DNA of 64,000 bases from NCBI RefSeq assembly GCF_003253745.1, contig NZ_MZXV01000082.1:1-64000 (forward strand), given 5' to 3'. The DNA is from Mesorhizobium kowhaii. Its GTDB lineage: Bacteria; Pseudomonadota; Alphaproteobacteria; Rhizobiales; Rhizobiaceae. Of the stretch, positions 44,121-52,740 are shown one piece after another. Every line of letters begins with the position of its first letter. The stretch's first letter is position 1. The position numbers were made by a program, and so were the translations under genes. The notes beneath the pieces were generated by a model, which had not been told where the DNA came from, searched no databases, and was given only the letters and a program-made list of their open reading frames with translations.

Positions 44121-44594
44121 ATGCCGCTCGACAGGATCGATATCGCCATTCTCGAGACTTTGCAGAAGGATGGCAGGATACCCAATGCAGCACTTGCCGA
44201 GAAGGTTGGCCTGTCGCAGTCGGCGTGTTCGCGCCGGCTCGACAATCTGGAGAAATCCGGAACCATCCGCGGCTACCACGCCCGGCTTTCCAATGCCGCA
44301 CTTGGCCACCAGATGACGGCGATCGTGCATATATCGCTGTCGGGGCAGTTCGAGAAGACACTGTCGGACTTCGAGGCGGCGATCAAGCGCTGCCCCAACG
44401 TGCTGTCCTGCCATCTGATGTCGGGTGAATATGATTATATTCTACGCATCGCGGCCAAGGATCTCGTCGACTATGAGCGCATCCACAAGGAATGGCTGTC
44501 GGCGATGCCACATGTGACCAAGATCAACTCGTCGTTTGCGTTGCGTGAAATCGTTGACCGTACCGCGATGGGCATGAAGCCGGAAATGGCTTAA
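44121..44594 (+). CDS. aldR: Lrp/AsnC family transcriptional regulator
   Basis: A 157-residue regulator with an N-terminal HTH (NAALAEKVGLSQSACSRRLDNL, residues about 22-43) and a RAM ligand-binding domain (AIVHISLSG ... CHLMSGEYDYILRIAAKDL). ATG at 44121 gives MPLDRIDIAILETLQKDGRI; an in-frame TTG at 44082 lies inside the operator. By context it controls ald in response to alanine, as its Rhizobium counterpart does. Its last bases overlap the convergent gene's stop. Confidence 0.92.
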   Translation: MPLDRIDIAILETLQKDGRIPNAALAEKVGLSQSACSRRLDNLEKSGTIRGYHARLSNAALGHQMTAIVHISLSGQFEKTLSDFEAAIKRCPNVLSCHLMSGEYDYILRIAAKDLVDYERIHKEWLSAMPHVTKINSSFALREIVDRTAMGMKPEMA

Positions 44595-45007
44595 CGCCAA
44601 AGGCACACCCGGACGTCCTTCCCAACATAGCATGCGCCTTCGCGGCGAAGTTCTCCCCAATCTCCTGGTTCACCGTGGGTTGCGCGAATGTCCGAGTTCC
44701 CATAGCCTTCCCAAAAATCACCGTCCTTGTAGATAACTGCCCAGTAATCTTTGGACATTTCACCAGCCCCACTATTCGTATCAGGATAGTCGATACCTGC
44801 AAAAACTTGCCGAGGCCCCTGGATATTAAAATCGCCGCCCTTCTCGATTTGATAGGAGCATCTTCCGGATATGCGAGTCTGACCGTTAACAACAAGCAGG
44901 CAGCGGCCCCACTTATAACCGCTCGGTAAACGATGCTGTGGTTGCGCATGCGAAGGCGAAAAGGAAAACGCAATTGCAAGGGCAGCCGCTATAGTTCGTC
45001 CGATCAT
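44591..45007 (-). CDS. Small secreted protein, unknown function
   Basis: A 138-residue protein with a signal peptide (MIGRTIAAALAIAFSFSPSHAQ). Four cysteines remain after cleavage (RCLLV, GRCSY, GACYV, RVCLW). The aromatic end DWGELRREGACYVGKDVRVCLWR resembles small periplasmic proteins seen in rhizobia. Lower GC than its neighbours hints at acquisition. Its stop codon overlaps that of aldR on the other strand. Confidence 0.75.
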   Translation of the reverse strand: MIGRTIAAALAIAFSFSPSHAQPQHRLPSGYKWGRCLLVVNGQTRISGRCSYQIEKGGDFNIQGPRQVFAGIDYPDTNSGAGEMSKDYWAVIYKDGDFWEGYGNSDIRATHGEPGDWGELRREGACYVGKDVRVCLWR

Positions 45008-45336
45008 CCTATCATCCGTTGTGAAGCAGCCGATCTAAAGAGCGACCGGACACTGTTGGATCCACCCGGAGCGCATGTCGAAACCGTCCAACGCAGCATG
45101 GTCCCCTTAAAGATCAAAATATTTATCGACCAAGTCGGATTTTTGTCACGTGACATTCGCGCTGCTACACGGCGGGATTATGTTTCGATTGAAACGCGTT
45201 GGTCCGTACCTGAGGTTGTTTTTACGTCGAGTGATCCCGGCCAACTGGCCGCGCTGCTGTCGTGTCCGCGTTTCAAGGGTGAATCATATTCGCAGCGAAA
45301 CAGAAATCCAGCCGGTCTCATTTTCCAAACAGGGTC
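45008..45336. other. 329-bp gap without a recognised gene
   Basis: Open frames across this stretch (for example the one ending at 45340) overlap neighbours, lack ribosome-binding sites and match no family I know. Base composition is lower in GC than surrounding genes, like the small secreted gene beside it. Confidence 0.55.
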
Positions 45337-45987
45337 TTAGGCCTCGGTGACGATCCGATCCATCGGGATGTCGTGCGGCTGCGGGTAGATGGTGGCGATG
45401 CGCTGCAGGCCGTAGCCGACGCCGATGATCAGCGGCTTGAAAGGCATCGCAGCCAGCGTGCGGTCGAAGAAGCCGCCGCCATAGCCCAGGCGGTAGTTGC
45501 CGGGATCGATGCCGACGATAGGCGAGATGACGATGTCCGGCAGCACCGGATCGCCCTCGGCCGGTATCGGGATGTTCCAGACACCCTTTTCCAGCCGGTC
45601 GCCTGGCACGTAGGCGCGGAAGATCAGCGGCTGCCCTTTCTCGACAACGACGGGCAGGGCGGTGCGGCCGCCGCGTGCGTTGATGGACGCCATCCATGGC
45701 CGCAGGTCCGGTTCGCCGCGAAACGGCCAGTAGAGACTGACCATGCGGCCGGCGATCTTGCCGACGATTGCGTCGAGACCTTCCGCAATGCGCTGCGACA
45801 TCACCGTTCTCGCGTCGGCCGAAACGGCAAGACGGGCGGCGATCAGGCGTTCGCGCTCGGCTTTGCGCCAGCGTCTCACGTCGGTCCAGTCGCTCAACGG
45901 AGCGCGAAACTCCTGATCCAATTCATGCATGAAGCAAGGCGGCGAAGAATACTGCGCCGGGCCTTCTTCGTCATGATCGTCAGCCAT
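45337..45987 (-). CDS. 5-formyltetrahydrofolate cyclo-ligase family protein
   Basis: A 216-residue protein. The family core is clear: MVSLYWPFRGEPDLRPWM near the middle and the C-terminal PIVGIDPGNYRLGYGGGFFDRTL with YGGGFFDR, which binds nucleotide. The first 35 residues (EGPAQYSSPPCFMHELDQEF) are an extra acidic leader, so this may be a variant or paralogue rather than the canonical folate enzyme. Confidence 0.85.
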   Translation of the reverse strand: MADDHDEEGPAQYSSPPCFMHELDQEFRAPLSDWTDVRRWRKAERERLIAARLAVSADARTVMSQRIAEGLDAIVGKIAGRMVSLYWPFRGEPDLRPWMASINARGGRTALPVVVEKGQPLIFRAYVPGDRLEKGVWNIPIPAEGDPVLPDIVISPIVGIDPGNYRLGYGGGFFDRTLAAMPFKPLIIGVGYGLQRIATIYPQPHDIPMDRIVTEA

Positions 45988-46152
45988 GCCTCACCTCGTC
46001 TTGCTGTTTCGAGAACGCTATACCCGGCCACGGGGTCCGACATGTGCATTCACGACATTCAAGGGCGACTCCCAGGCAATCATCAAAGGACGGAACGTTG
46101 TTGCGGTGCACAAAAATACCTACATGAGATCGGATGCATTGGGGTGAATGAG

Positions 46153-47418
46153 ATGAACCAGGCCAGCCATCACATCGTCGTTGTCGGCGCGGGTTTCGGC
46201 GGTCTCGAATTCACCCGAGCGCTTGCCGGCGCGCCGGTCCGCATCACCATGATCGACAAGCGCAACCATCACCTTTTCCAGCCGCTGCTCTACCAGGTGG
46301 CGACCACGGCGCTGGCGACGTCCGAGATTGCCTGGCCGGTCCGCCACCTCCTGCGCAAGCGCAAGGATGTGACGACGCTGCTCGCCAATGTCGTCGGTGT
46401 CGACCGGCCCAGCAAGCGCGTGCTGCTCGATGATGGCAGTGCGGTCGCCTACGACACGCTGCTGCTCGCCACCGGTGCCCGCCACGCCTATTTCGGCCAT
46501 GACGAATGGGAACCTTTCGCGCCCGGCCTGAAGACGCTGGAGGACGCCACCACTGTTCGGCGGCGCATTCTTTTGGCCTTCGAGCAGGCCGAGCGGGAGA
46601 CCGATCCCGCCAAGCGCCAGGCGCTGCTGACCATTGCGATCGTCGGTGGCGGGCCGACCGGCGTCGAGCTTGCCGGCACCATCGTCGAACTGGCGCATGA
46701 CACGCTGCGCGGTGAATTCCGCAACATCGATACACGGCAAACGCGCGTCGTTCTGATCGAGGCCGGCGACCGTATTCTGGCCAATTTTGCACCGAAACTT
46801 TCCGACTATGCCATGAAGGCGCTCGAGCGGCTCGGCGTGACGATCGAACTCGGCCGGGCCGTTACGCGGTGCGACGCCGAGGGCGTCGTCTTCGGCGACA
46901 AGCATCTGGCGGCAAGCACAATCCTGTGGGCGGCGGGCGTCGCCGCCTCGCCAGCCGCCGAATGGCTCAGCGCGGCCGCGGACCGGGCGGGCAGGGTGCT
47001 GGTCGAGCGTGACTTGAGCGTGCCGGGCAGCCCGGAGATTTTCGTCGTCGGCGACGCCGCTCATGTGCTGAGGCCGGACCGGCGGCCCGTTCCCGGCGTT
47101 GCGCCGGCCGCCAAGCAGCAGGGCCGGCATGTTGCCGCCACGCTGAAGGCGCGGCTTGCCGGCGACACCAGCCCACGGCCATTTCGCTATAGACATGACG
47201 GCGACCTCGCCACGATCGGCAAGCGCGCCGCGGTGATCGATTTCGGCTGGATCAAGCTGACCGGCTGGGCGGCCTGGTGGCTGTGGGGCATAGCCCACAT
47301 CTATTTCCTGATCGGCTTTCGCAACCGGCTTGCGGTTTCGTTGAGCTGGCTATGGATCTACGCGACGGGCCAGCGCAGCGCGCGGCTTATCACCCAGGGC
47401 GACGACGACAAGGGCTGA
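46153..47418 (+). CDS. ndh: Type II NADH dehydrogenase (NDH-2-like FAD oxidoreductase)
   Basis: A 421-residue flavoprotein. FAD-binding GAGFGG (12-17), the NAD-binding IVGGGPTGVELAGTI (about 158-172) and VVGDAAHV are present, and the C-terminal helix VIDFGWIKLTGWAAWWLWGIAHIYFL would attach it to the inner membrane face. NDH-2 passes electrons from NADH to quinone without pumping protons. The ATG at 46153 gives the family N-terminus; the longer frame from 45373 is antisense to the upstream gene. Confidence 0.92.
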   Translation: MNQASHHIVVVGAGFGGLEFTRALAGAPVRITMIDKRNHHLFQPLLYQVATTALATSEIAWPVRHLLRKRKDVTTLLANVVGVDRPSKRVLLDDGSAVAYDTLLLATGARHAYFGHDEWEPFAPGLKTLEDATTVRRRILLAFEQAERETDPAKRQALLTIAIVGGGPTGVELAGTIVELAHDTLRGEFRNIDTRQTRVVLIEAGDRILANFAPKLSDYAMKALERLGVTIELGRAVTRCDAEGVVFGDKHLAASTILWAAGVAASPAAEWLSAAADRAGRVLVERDLSVPGSPEIFVVGDAAHVLRPDRRPVPGVAPAAKQQGRHVAATLKARLAGDTSPRPFRYRHDGDLATIGKRAAVIDFGWIKLTGWAAWWLWGIAHIYFLIGFRNRLAVSLSWLWIYATGQRSARLITQGDDDKG

Positions 47419-47567
47419 TTTCTTCACCCAGGCCGTTCATCCGCACGTCATCTGGAACTGATCGACTGGCGGCTTGATGCGCGCGACTTGTTGAATGGAC
47501 TCAGATGGGTTTCGGCGCGAAGTTCGCTTCGGGGCAGGGCTGTCACGTTGTCGAAGAAGGAGAACTC

Positions 47568-49544
47568 ATGTCGCGACTGCTCTATCCCGTCTCCCGCCGC
47601 GATCTCCTTGCGGGTGCTGCCGCCGCAGGAGCGTTGATCATGCTGCATCCGTTCTCCGCCCGCGCACAGGCCAACCAGGCCCATCTTAGGATCATGGAAA
47701 CCACCGACATCCATGTGAATGTGCTGCCTTACGATTACTACGCCGACAAAGCGAACGACACGATGGGCCTGTCGCGCACGGCTTCCCTGATCGACGCAGT
47801 GCGCAGGGAAGCCGTCAATTCGATGCTGATCGACAATGGCGACCTGCTGCAGGGCAATCCGATGGGCGACTACATCGCCTATGAGAGGGGCATGAAGGAT
47901 GGTGATCTGCATCCGATCATGAAAGGCATGAACCTGCTTGGTTACGAATGCTCGACGCTGGGCAACCACGAGTTTAACTACGGCCTGTCGTTCATGGACA
48001 AGGTGCTGGCCGGTGCCAATTTTCCCTTCGTCTGCGCCAATTTGATCCGTGGCACAGAGCTTGCCGCGAACCCGCGCGACGACAAGCTCTATCTCAAGCC
48101 CTATGTCATCCTCGACAAGAAGATCAAGGACGGTTCGGGCGTCGATCAGCCGATCAGGATCGGCATCATCGGCTTCGTGCCGCCGCAGATCATGGTCTGG
48201 GACCTCAAGAATCTGGAGGGCAACGTCAAGACGCGCGACATCGTCGAGGCGGCCAAGGCCTGGGTGCCGCAGATGAAGGAGGAAGGCGCCGACATCGTCA
48301 TCGCGCTCTCGCACTCCGGCATCGACGTGAAGCAGGGTGACATGATGGAAAACGCATCGTTCTTCGTCGCCGGTGTCGACGGCATCGATGCGGTGTTCAC
48401 CGGCCATCAGCATCTGGTCTTCCCCGGCAAGAAGGATTTCCAGTCGCTGGACGGCGTCGACACGCAAAAAGGCACGCTGCAGGGCAAGCCCGCCGTGATG
48501 GGCGGCTTCTGGGGCTCGCATATGGGGCTGATCGACCTGATGCTGGAGCGCGACGGGTCAAAATGGAAGGTCGTTTCCGCCACATCCGAGGCGCGACCGA
48601 TCTTCGAACGCGTCGACAACAAGGCCAAGCCGATAGTCCCTGATGACAAGCGCATCATCGCGGCACTCGAGCAGGACCACCAGGCGACACTGGCCTATGT
48701 GCGGCGGCCTGTCGGCAAGACCTCCGCTCCGCTCTATTCCTATTTCGCGCTGGTCGCCGACGATCCGTCGGTGCAGGTCGTCAGCCAGGCGCAGACCTGG
48801 TACCTCAGAGACATTCTCAAGAACACGCAGTGGAAGGACGTGCCGTTGCTGTCGGCCGCCGCTCCCTTCAAGGCCGGCGGACGCAGCGGCGCCGACTACT
48901 ATACCGACGTGCCGGCGGGCGACATCGCCATCAAGAACGTCGCCGATCTCTATCTCTACCCGAACACCGTGCGAGCCGTCGAAATCACCGGCGCGCAGGT
49001 CAAGGAATGGCTGGAAATGTCGGCCGGCATCTTCAACCGGATCGAACCGGGCAAGGCCGACCAAGCGCTCATCAACACCGACTTCCCGTCCTACAATTTC
49101 GACGTCATCGACGGCGTTAGCTACAAAATCGACCTATCGCAGCCGCCGAAATACGATGCCAAGGGCGGGCTGGCGAATGCCGGCGCCAATCGTATCGTCG
49201 ACCTGATGTTCGATGGAAAACCGATTGATCCCAAACAGAAATTCGTCGTTGCGACAAACAACTACCGTGCCGGCGGTGGCGGCAATTTCCCTGACATCAA
49301 TGCCTCGAAGATCATTTACGAGGCGCCGGACACCAATCGCGACGTCATCGTTCGCTACATAAGCGAGGGCACGATCAACCCGTCGGCGGACGGCAACTGG
49401 TCGTTCGCGCCGCTGCCTGGAACCAGCGCCGTGTTCGAAACCGGCGCCAAGGCGAAGGATTTCATTGCCGAGGTGAAGTCGCTGAAGATCGAGCCGGCGG
49501 GTGAGGGCGAAGCGGGATTTGCGAAATACCGCATCCTTCTCTGA
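47568..49544 (+). CDS. cpdB: Periplasmic 2',3'-cyclic-nucleotide 2'-phosphodiesterase / 3'-nucleotidase
   Basis: A 658-residue enzyme with a Tat signal (SRRDLLAGAAAAGALIMLHP, twin Arg at 10-11). The metallophosphatase motifs are METTDIHVNVLPYDYY, LIDNGDLLQGNP, LGNHEFNYG, ALSHSGID and FTGHQH; the 5-nucleotidase C-terminal domain follows. It scavenges nucleotides in the periplasm. GAAGGAG precedes ATG 47568; an upstream ATG at 47505 would bury the signal. Confidence 0.94.
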   Translation: MSRLLYPVSRRDLLAGAAAAGALIMLHPFSARAQANQAHLRIMETTDIHVNVLPYDYYADKANDTMGLSRTASLIDAVRREAVNSMLIDNGDLLQGNPMGDYIAYERGMKDGDLHPIMKGMNLLGYECSTLGNHEFNYGLSFMDKVLAGANFPFVCANLIRGTELAANPRDDKLYLKPYVILDKKIKDGSGVDQPIRIGIIGFVPPQIMVWDLKNLEGNVKTRDIVEAAKAWVPQMKEEGADIVIALSHSGIDVKQGDMMENASFFVAGVDGIDAVFTGHQHLVFPGKKDFQSLDGVDTQKGTLQGKPAVMGGFWGSHMGLIDLMLERDGSKWKVVSATSEARPIFERVDNKAKPIVPDDKRIIAALEQDHQATLAYVRRPVGKTSAPLYSYFALVADDPSVQVVSQAQTWYLRDILKNTQWKDVPLLSAAAPFKAGGRSGADYYTDVPAGDIAIKNVADLYLYPNTVRAVEITGAQVKEWLEMSAGIFNRIEPGKADQALINTDFPSYNFDVIDGVSYKIDLSQPPKYDAKGGLANAGANRIVDLMFDGKPIDPKQKFVVATNNYRAGGGGNFPDINASKIIYEAPDTNRDVIVRYISEGTINPSADGNWSFAPLPGTSAVFETGAKAKDFIAEVKSLKIEPAGEGEAGFAKYRILL

Positions 49545-49590
49545 TTGTTGCCATATGGACTCAAGTCCGCGCCGTAACTGCGGCGTGGAC

Positions 49591-50847
49591 CTATGCCTTG
49601 TAGACCACCTGGCGCACGTCGATGTAGCTGGCGCGGAAGCCGGCCTCGCAATAATGCAGGTAGAACTCCCAGAGCTTCTTGAAGCGGTCGTCGAAGCCGA
49701 GCGGGACGATCTTTTCCCATGACGCCCAGAACCGGTGACGCCATTCGGCGAGCGTACGCGCGTAGTCATCCGGAAAAACGCGCTCGCGCAGATGGGCAAG
49801 GCCATGATCCTTGCCGAGCGCCTTCAGGATCGACGGCGTCGGCAGCATGCCCCCCGGGAAAACGTAGCGCTGGATGAAATCCGGCCTTGCGCGATAGGTG
49901 TCGTAAGACGCTTCGTTGATGGTGATGATCTGCAGGCCGGCGGTGCCGCCGGGCTTCAGGCAGGCCTTCATCTTGCTGAAGAACACAGGCCAATATTTCT
50001 CGCCGACCGCCTCGAACATCTCGATCGAGGCGATGCGGTCGTAGGTGCCGGTTTCGTCGCGATAATCCTGCAGCTTGATGTCGACCTTGTCGGCAAGCCC
50101 GGCCTTGGCGATGCGCGCCTTGGCGAAATCGTGCTGCTCGCGGCTGATCGTCAGCCCGGTCACACGGCAGCCGATCTCGCGTGCCGCGAATTCGGCGAAG
50201 CCGCCCCAGCCGCAGCCGATCTCCAGCACGTGGTCCTTCGGACCGATGCCCGTATCCTTCGCCAGGGCGCGATATTTGGCGGCCTGGGCGCTTTCGAGGT
50301 CATTGGCGCCGGTCGCGTAGAGCGCCGAGGAATAGGTCATGCTCGGATCGAGCCATTCCTTGTAGAAGGCGTTGCCGAGGTCGTAATGCGCCGAGATATT
50401 GCGCTTCGAGCCGGTGCGTGTGTTCTCGTTGAACCAGTGCCGGATGCGCTGGACGGTGTTGATGAGCCAACTGGCGCCGCCGGCGACGCGTTCGCCGATG
50501 GCCGAATTGACCACGAACAGCTCCAGGAAGCTGGTGACGTCAGGGCTTTCCCAATCGCCGTCCATATAGGATTCGGCAACGCCGATCGTGCCGCCGGAAA
50601 AGGCACGGCCGGGCAAGCGCCAGTTCTTGAGCACCAGTTCGGCGTCTGGGCCAGGTCCTTTGCCCCCGACCAGGACGGCGCGTCCGTCCGGCATCCTGAC
50701 CTTCAGCGATCCGCGCGGCAGGTTCATCGCCGCCGACAGCACCATGCGCGCCTTCGCCGGCAAGCCCTTGACGATTTCGGCGAAATTGAATTCGTCCAGC
50801 CTGACCGCGTCGCTCAACGCCAGACCATGATGTTCCTTGTGTGCCAT
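49591..50847 (-). CDS. cfa: Cyclopropane-fatty-acyl-phospholipid synthase
   Basis: SAM-dependent enzyme of 418 residues adding a methylene across lipid double bonds. SAM motif I is VLEIGCGWGGFAEFAARE; QDYRDETGTYDRIASIEMFEAVGEKYW and the C-terminal RHRFWASWEKIVPLGFDDRFKKLWEFYLHYCEAGF are typical. The start is uncertain: ATG 50847 (MAHKEHHGLALSD) is chosen; a frame-matched ATG at 50910 would add 21 residues. Neither has a strong ribosome site. Confidence 0.93.
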   Translation of the reverse strand: MAHKEHHGLALSDAVRLDEFNFAEIVKGLPAKARMVLSAAMNLPRGSLKVRMPDGRAVLVGGKGPGPDAELVLKNWRLPGRAFSGGTIGVAESYMDGDWESPDVTSFLELFVVNSAIGERVAGGASWLINTVQRIRHWFNENTRTGSKRNISAHYDLGNAFYKEWLDPSMTYSSALYATGANDLESAQAAKYRALAKDTGIGPKDHVLEIGCGWGGFAEFAAREIGCRVTGLTISREQHDFAKARIAKAGLADKVDIKLQDYRDETGTYDRIASIEMFEAVGEKYWPVFFSKMKACLKPGGTAGLQIITINEASYDTYRARPDFIQRYVFPGGMLPTPSILKALGKDHGLAHLRERVFPDDYARTLAEWRHRFWASWEKIVPLGFDDRFKKLWEFYLHYCEAGFRASYIDVRQVVYKA

Positions 50848-51192
50848 CTCACGCCCCTGGACTTCCGCGGTGTCGGCGCAAATTGCCGAGCCTCGGTTCT
50901 CGCGGTTCATTCGCCAGGTTCGAGCGCCATTGCCTGATCCCGGCAGCTGACCGGTTCGGCGACGGGCGGGCTCGAACGAAGCGCGCGCCCTTTAACCAGA
51001 GCTTCAGCGCTTCCCAGTGAATCCCTGCCACAATCTTCCACGTCATAGGGGGGAACTTCAAGGGGCAGGCTGCAAGCTGGGCTGTGCCAAGTCGAGGGCA
51101 CTCGCCGGCGTGGATCTGGCTTTTACACAGCAAAGGCCGAACACGCCCAAAACGCCTATGGCTGCAACCCTGCTTGTGCGATAGTTTTAGCC
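50848..51192. other. 345-bp gap upstream of cfa
   Basis: No gene is supported on either strand. It should contain the cfa promoter on the minus strand and that of the tiny gene at 51193 on the plus strand; neither was clear by eye. Confidence 0.5.
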
Positions 51193-51327
51193 ATGCGTTA
51201 TGTAATCGTCATTGCCGCGGTCGCCTTTTTCCTGATCTGGGACGGCCTCTACAATCAGGGCCGGTACCTCGACACCGCGGTAAGGGGTGTCACGCACGTC
51301 GTGCGATCCGTCACCGGCAAGACCTAG
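51193..51327 (+). CDS. Small membrane protein (44 residues)
   Basis: MRYVIVIAAVAFFLIWDGLY followed by NQGRYLDTAVRGVTHVVRSV and TGKT. One transmembrane helix (about 3-17) then an amphipathic basic tail. Codon use matches the neighbourhood and similar short sequences seem conserved in rhizobia, from memory. No strong Shine-Dalgarno is seen. Function unknown. Confidence 0.6.
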   Translation: MRYVIVIAAVAFFLIWDGLYNQGRYLDTAVRGVTHVVRSVTGKT

Positions 51328-51409
51328 CGTCCATCCGCATGACTCGCTGCCGCGACATCCTTGTCGATTGACGCGGCCGTCCTGCCGTCACAAAAGACCC
51401 CGGCACTTA

Positions 51410-51494
51410 ATGCATGTCGCCCAAAAGTGGCCCCGGTTTTGGGACAACGACATGCATTAAAACAAAGACCTGAAGCGCGTCGCTGACGCGCTTT
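51410..51494. repeat. Composite palindromic element, copy B
   Basis: Same two-part layout as copy A: perfect ATGCATGTCG / CGACATGCAT outer arms, then GAAGCGCGTC / GACGCGCTTTC. The second hairpin is shorter than in A and C because its loop is reduced. Ends 18 bp before the downstream start codon and abuts its ribosome site. Confidence 0.88.
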
Positions 51495-51511
51495 CGATCG
51501 AGGAGGCGGGG

Positions 51512-51802
51512 TTGATCCGGCATATCGTTTTCTTCAGCGCGCGGCGTAAAGAGGATGTGGAGGCCGTGCACACCGGCCTGCAGGCGCTCGGCAAAATTCC
51601 CCATTCCAGCCTGTTCGAGGTGACGCTCAACACCAAGGTTGACCCGCTGTCGGACGAGATCGATGTGGTCGTCTATGCCGAGTTCGCCGATGACGCGGCA
51701 TTGGCCGCCTACAAGGCCCACCCGCTCTATGCGCAGACGACCAGCAAGGTCAAACCGATGCGTGAACTGCGTTATTCCGCCGATGTCGTGGCCGGCAGCT
51801 GA
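51512..51802 (+). CDS. Dabb (stress-responsive alpha/beta barrel) domain protein
   Basis: A 96-residue ferredoxin-like protein (IRHIVFFSARRKEDVEAVHT ... AYKAHPLYAQTTSKVKPM). HP-x-Y near the C-terminus is typical of Dabb. TTG start at 51512, seven bases after a perfect AGGAGG. Such dimeric barrels bind small hydrophobic molecules or act as minor oxygenases; function here unknown. Confidence 0.85.
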   Translation: MIRHIVFFSARRKEDVEAVHTGLQALGKIPHSSLFEVTLNTKVDPLSDEIDVVVYAEFADDAALAAYKAHPLYAQTTSKVKPMRELRYSADVVAGS

Positions 51803-51846
51803 TCAAGTCTTGAACCCGTTTGCGGAATGATGCACATCGCGCTTGC

Positions 51847-52740
51847 ATGAACCCAACAACAGCCGCCGACACACACCCGCTCGATCATCTGGTGCTGCCG
51901 ACGCAGAGTCTCGATGTGGCGCGAGCCCGGCTCGCCGCGCTTGGCTTCGTCGTTGCCCCGACCGGGATCCATCCCTTCGGAACGGAAAACTGTTGTGTTT
52001 TCCTCGCCGACGGCACCTTTCTCGAACCGCTCGCTGTCGGCGACGAACAGGCCGCGATGAAGGCCATTGCCGAGGGCAATGTCTTCGTCGCGCGTGACCG
52101 CGTGTATCGTGATAGCCATGGCGATGAGGGATTTTCCGCTGTGGCTCTTGCCACCGGCAATGCGGATGCCGACCATGCGCGCTATGTCGAAGCTGGTCTA
52201 TCGGCAGGAGACACGCTGAGCTTTTCGCGCGCTTTCACGGACGCGGTGGGCAAAAGCGACATCGCATCGTTTAAGCTCGCCTTCGCATCCGATAGCAACG
52301 CTACGGATGCTTTCCTGTTTGCCTGCGAACGGGTCAACGCGCCGAAAGTGGACCGCACGGCTTTGCAGGCGCACGCCAACGGCGCCACCGGCATTGTCGA
52401 AGTGGTGGCGGTCAGCGGCCGGCCCGCCGAACAGCACCGATTAATTTCCGTGGCGGTGAATGATCCAACCGCCAGCGGACAAGGCGGCGCGTTTCACTTG
52501 CCGAATGCAATCTTGAGCGTGTTCGACCCTGCGTCTTTCACCGCACGCTTTGGCTTGCCTGCCGGCGCGCCGACAGATCTTCGCCTCGCCGCGGTGGTCT
52601 TTTCGGTCCGCAGCGCCGATATCACTGCGAGGCTGCTTGCAGCCAATTCCATCAAACACGATATAGCGGGCAATAATGATATTGTCGTGCAGCCGGCATC
52701 CGGACAGGGCGCGGCTTTCATCTTCCGGGAGATCCAATGA
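51847..52740 (+). CDS. VOC / glyoxalase-like domain protein
   Basis: A 297-residue protein with an N-terminal glyoxalase fold (LDHLVLPTQSLDVARARLAALGFVVAPTGIHPFGTENC) and a second half of the same style (LRLAAVVFSVRSADITARLL). His22 of LDHLVL may bind metal. Start at 51847 after weak upstream sequence; 27 bases of open frame before it are not needed. Overlaps kdsA by four bases, so coupled. Substrate unknown. Confidence 0.85.
   Translation: MNPTTAADTHPLDHLVLPTQSLDVARARLAALGFVVAPTGIHPFGTENCCVFLADGTFLEPLAVGDEQAAMKAIAEGNVFVARDRVYRDSHGDEGFSAVALATGNADADHARYVEAGLSAGDTLSFSRAFTDAVGKSDIASFKLAFASDSNATDAFLFACERVNAPKVDRTALQAHANGATGIVEVVAVSGRPAEQHRLISVAVNDPTASGQGGAFHLPNAILSVFDPASFTARFGLPAGAPTDLRLAAVVFSVRSADITARLLAANSIKHDIAGNNDIVVQPASGQGAAFIFREIQ

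Noticed and set aside
44933..45340. 135-residue plus-strand frame between the secreted protein and the cyclo-ligase
   Set aside because: Overlaps both neighbours antisense, lacks a start signal, and shows no family pattern.
45988..46152. Possible 6S RNA (ssrS) upstream of the cyclo-ligase gene
   Set aside because: 6S RNA often precedes fau in proteobacteria. On the minus strand I could find only a weak ACCC/GGGT hairpin and no long rod with a central bubble. A covariance search with the 6S model would settle it.
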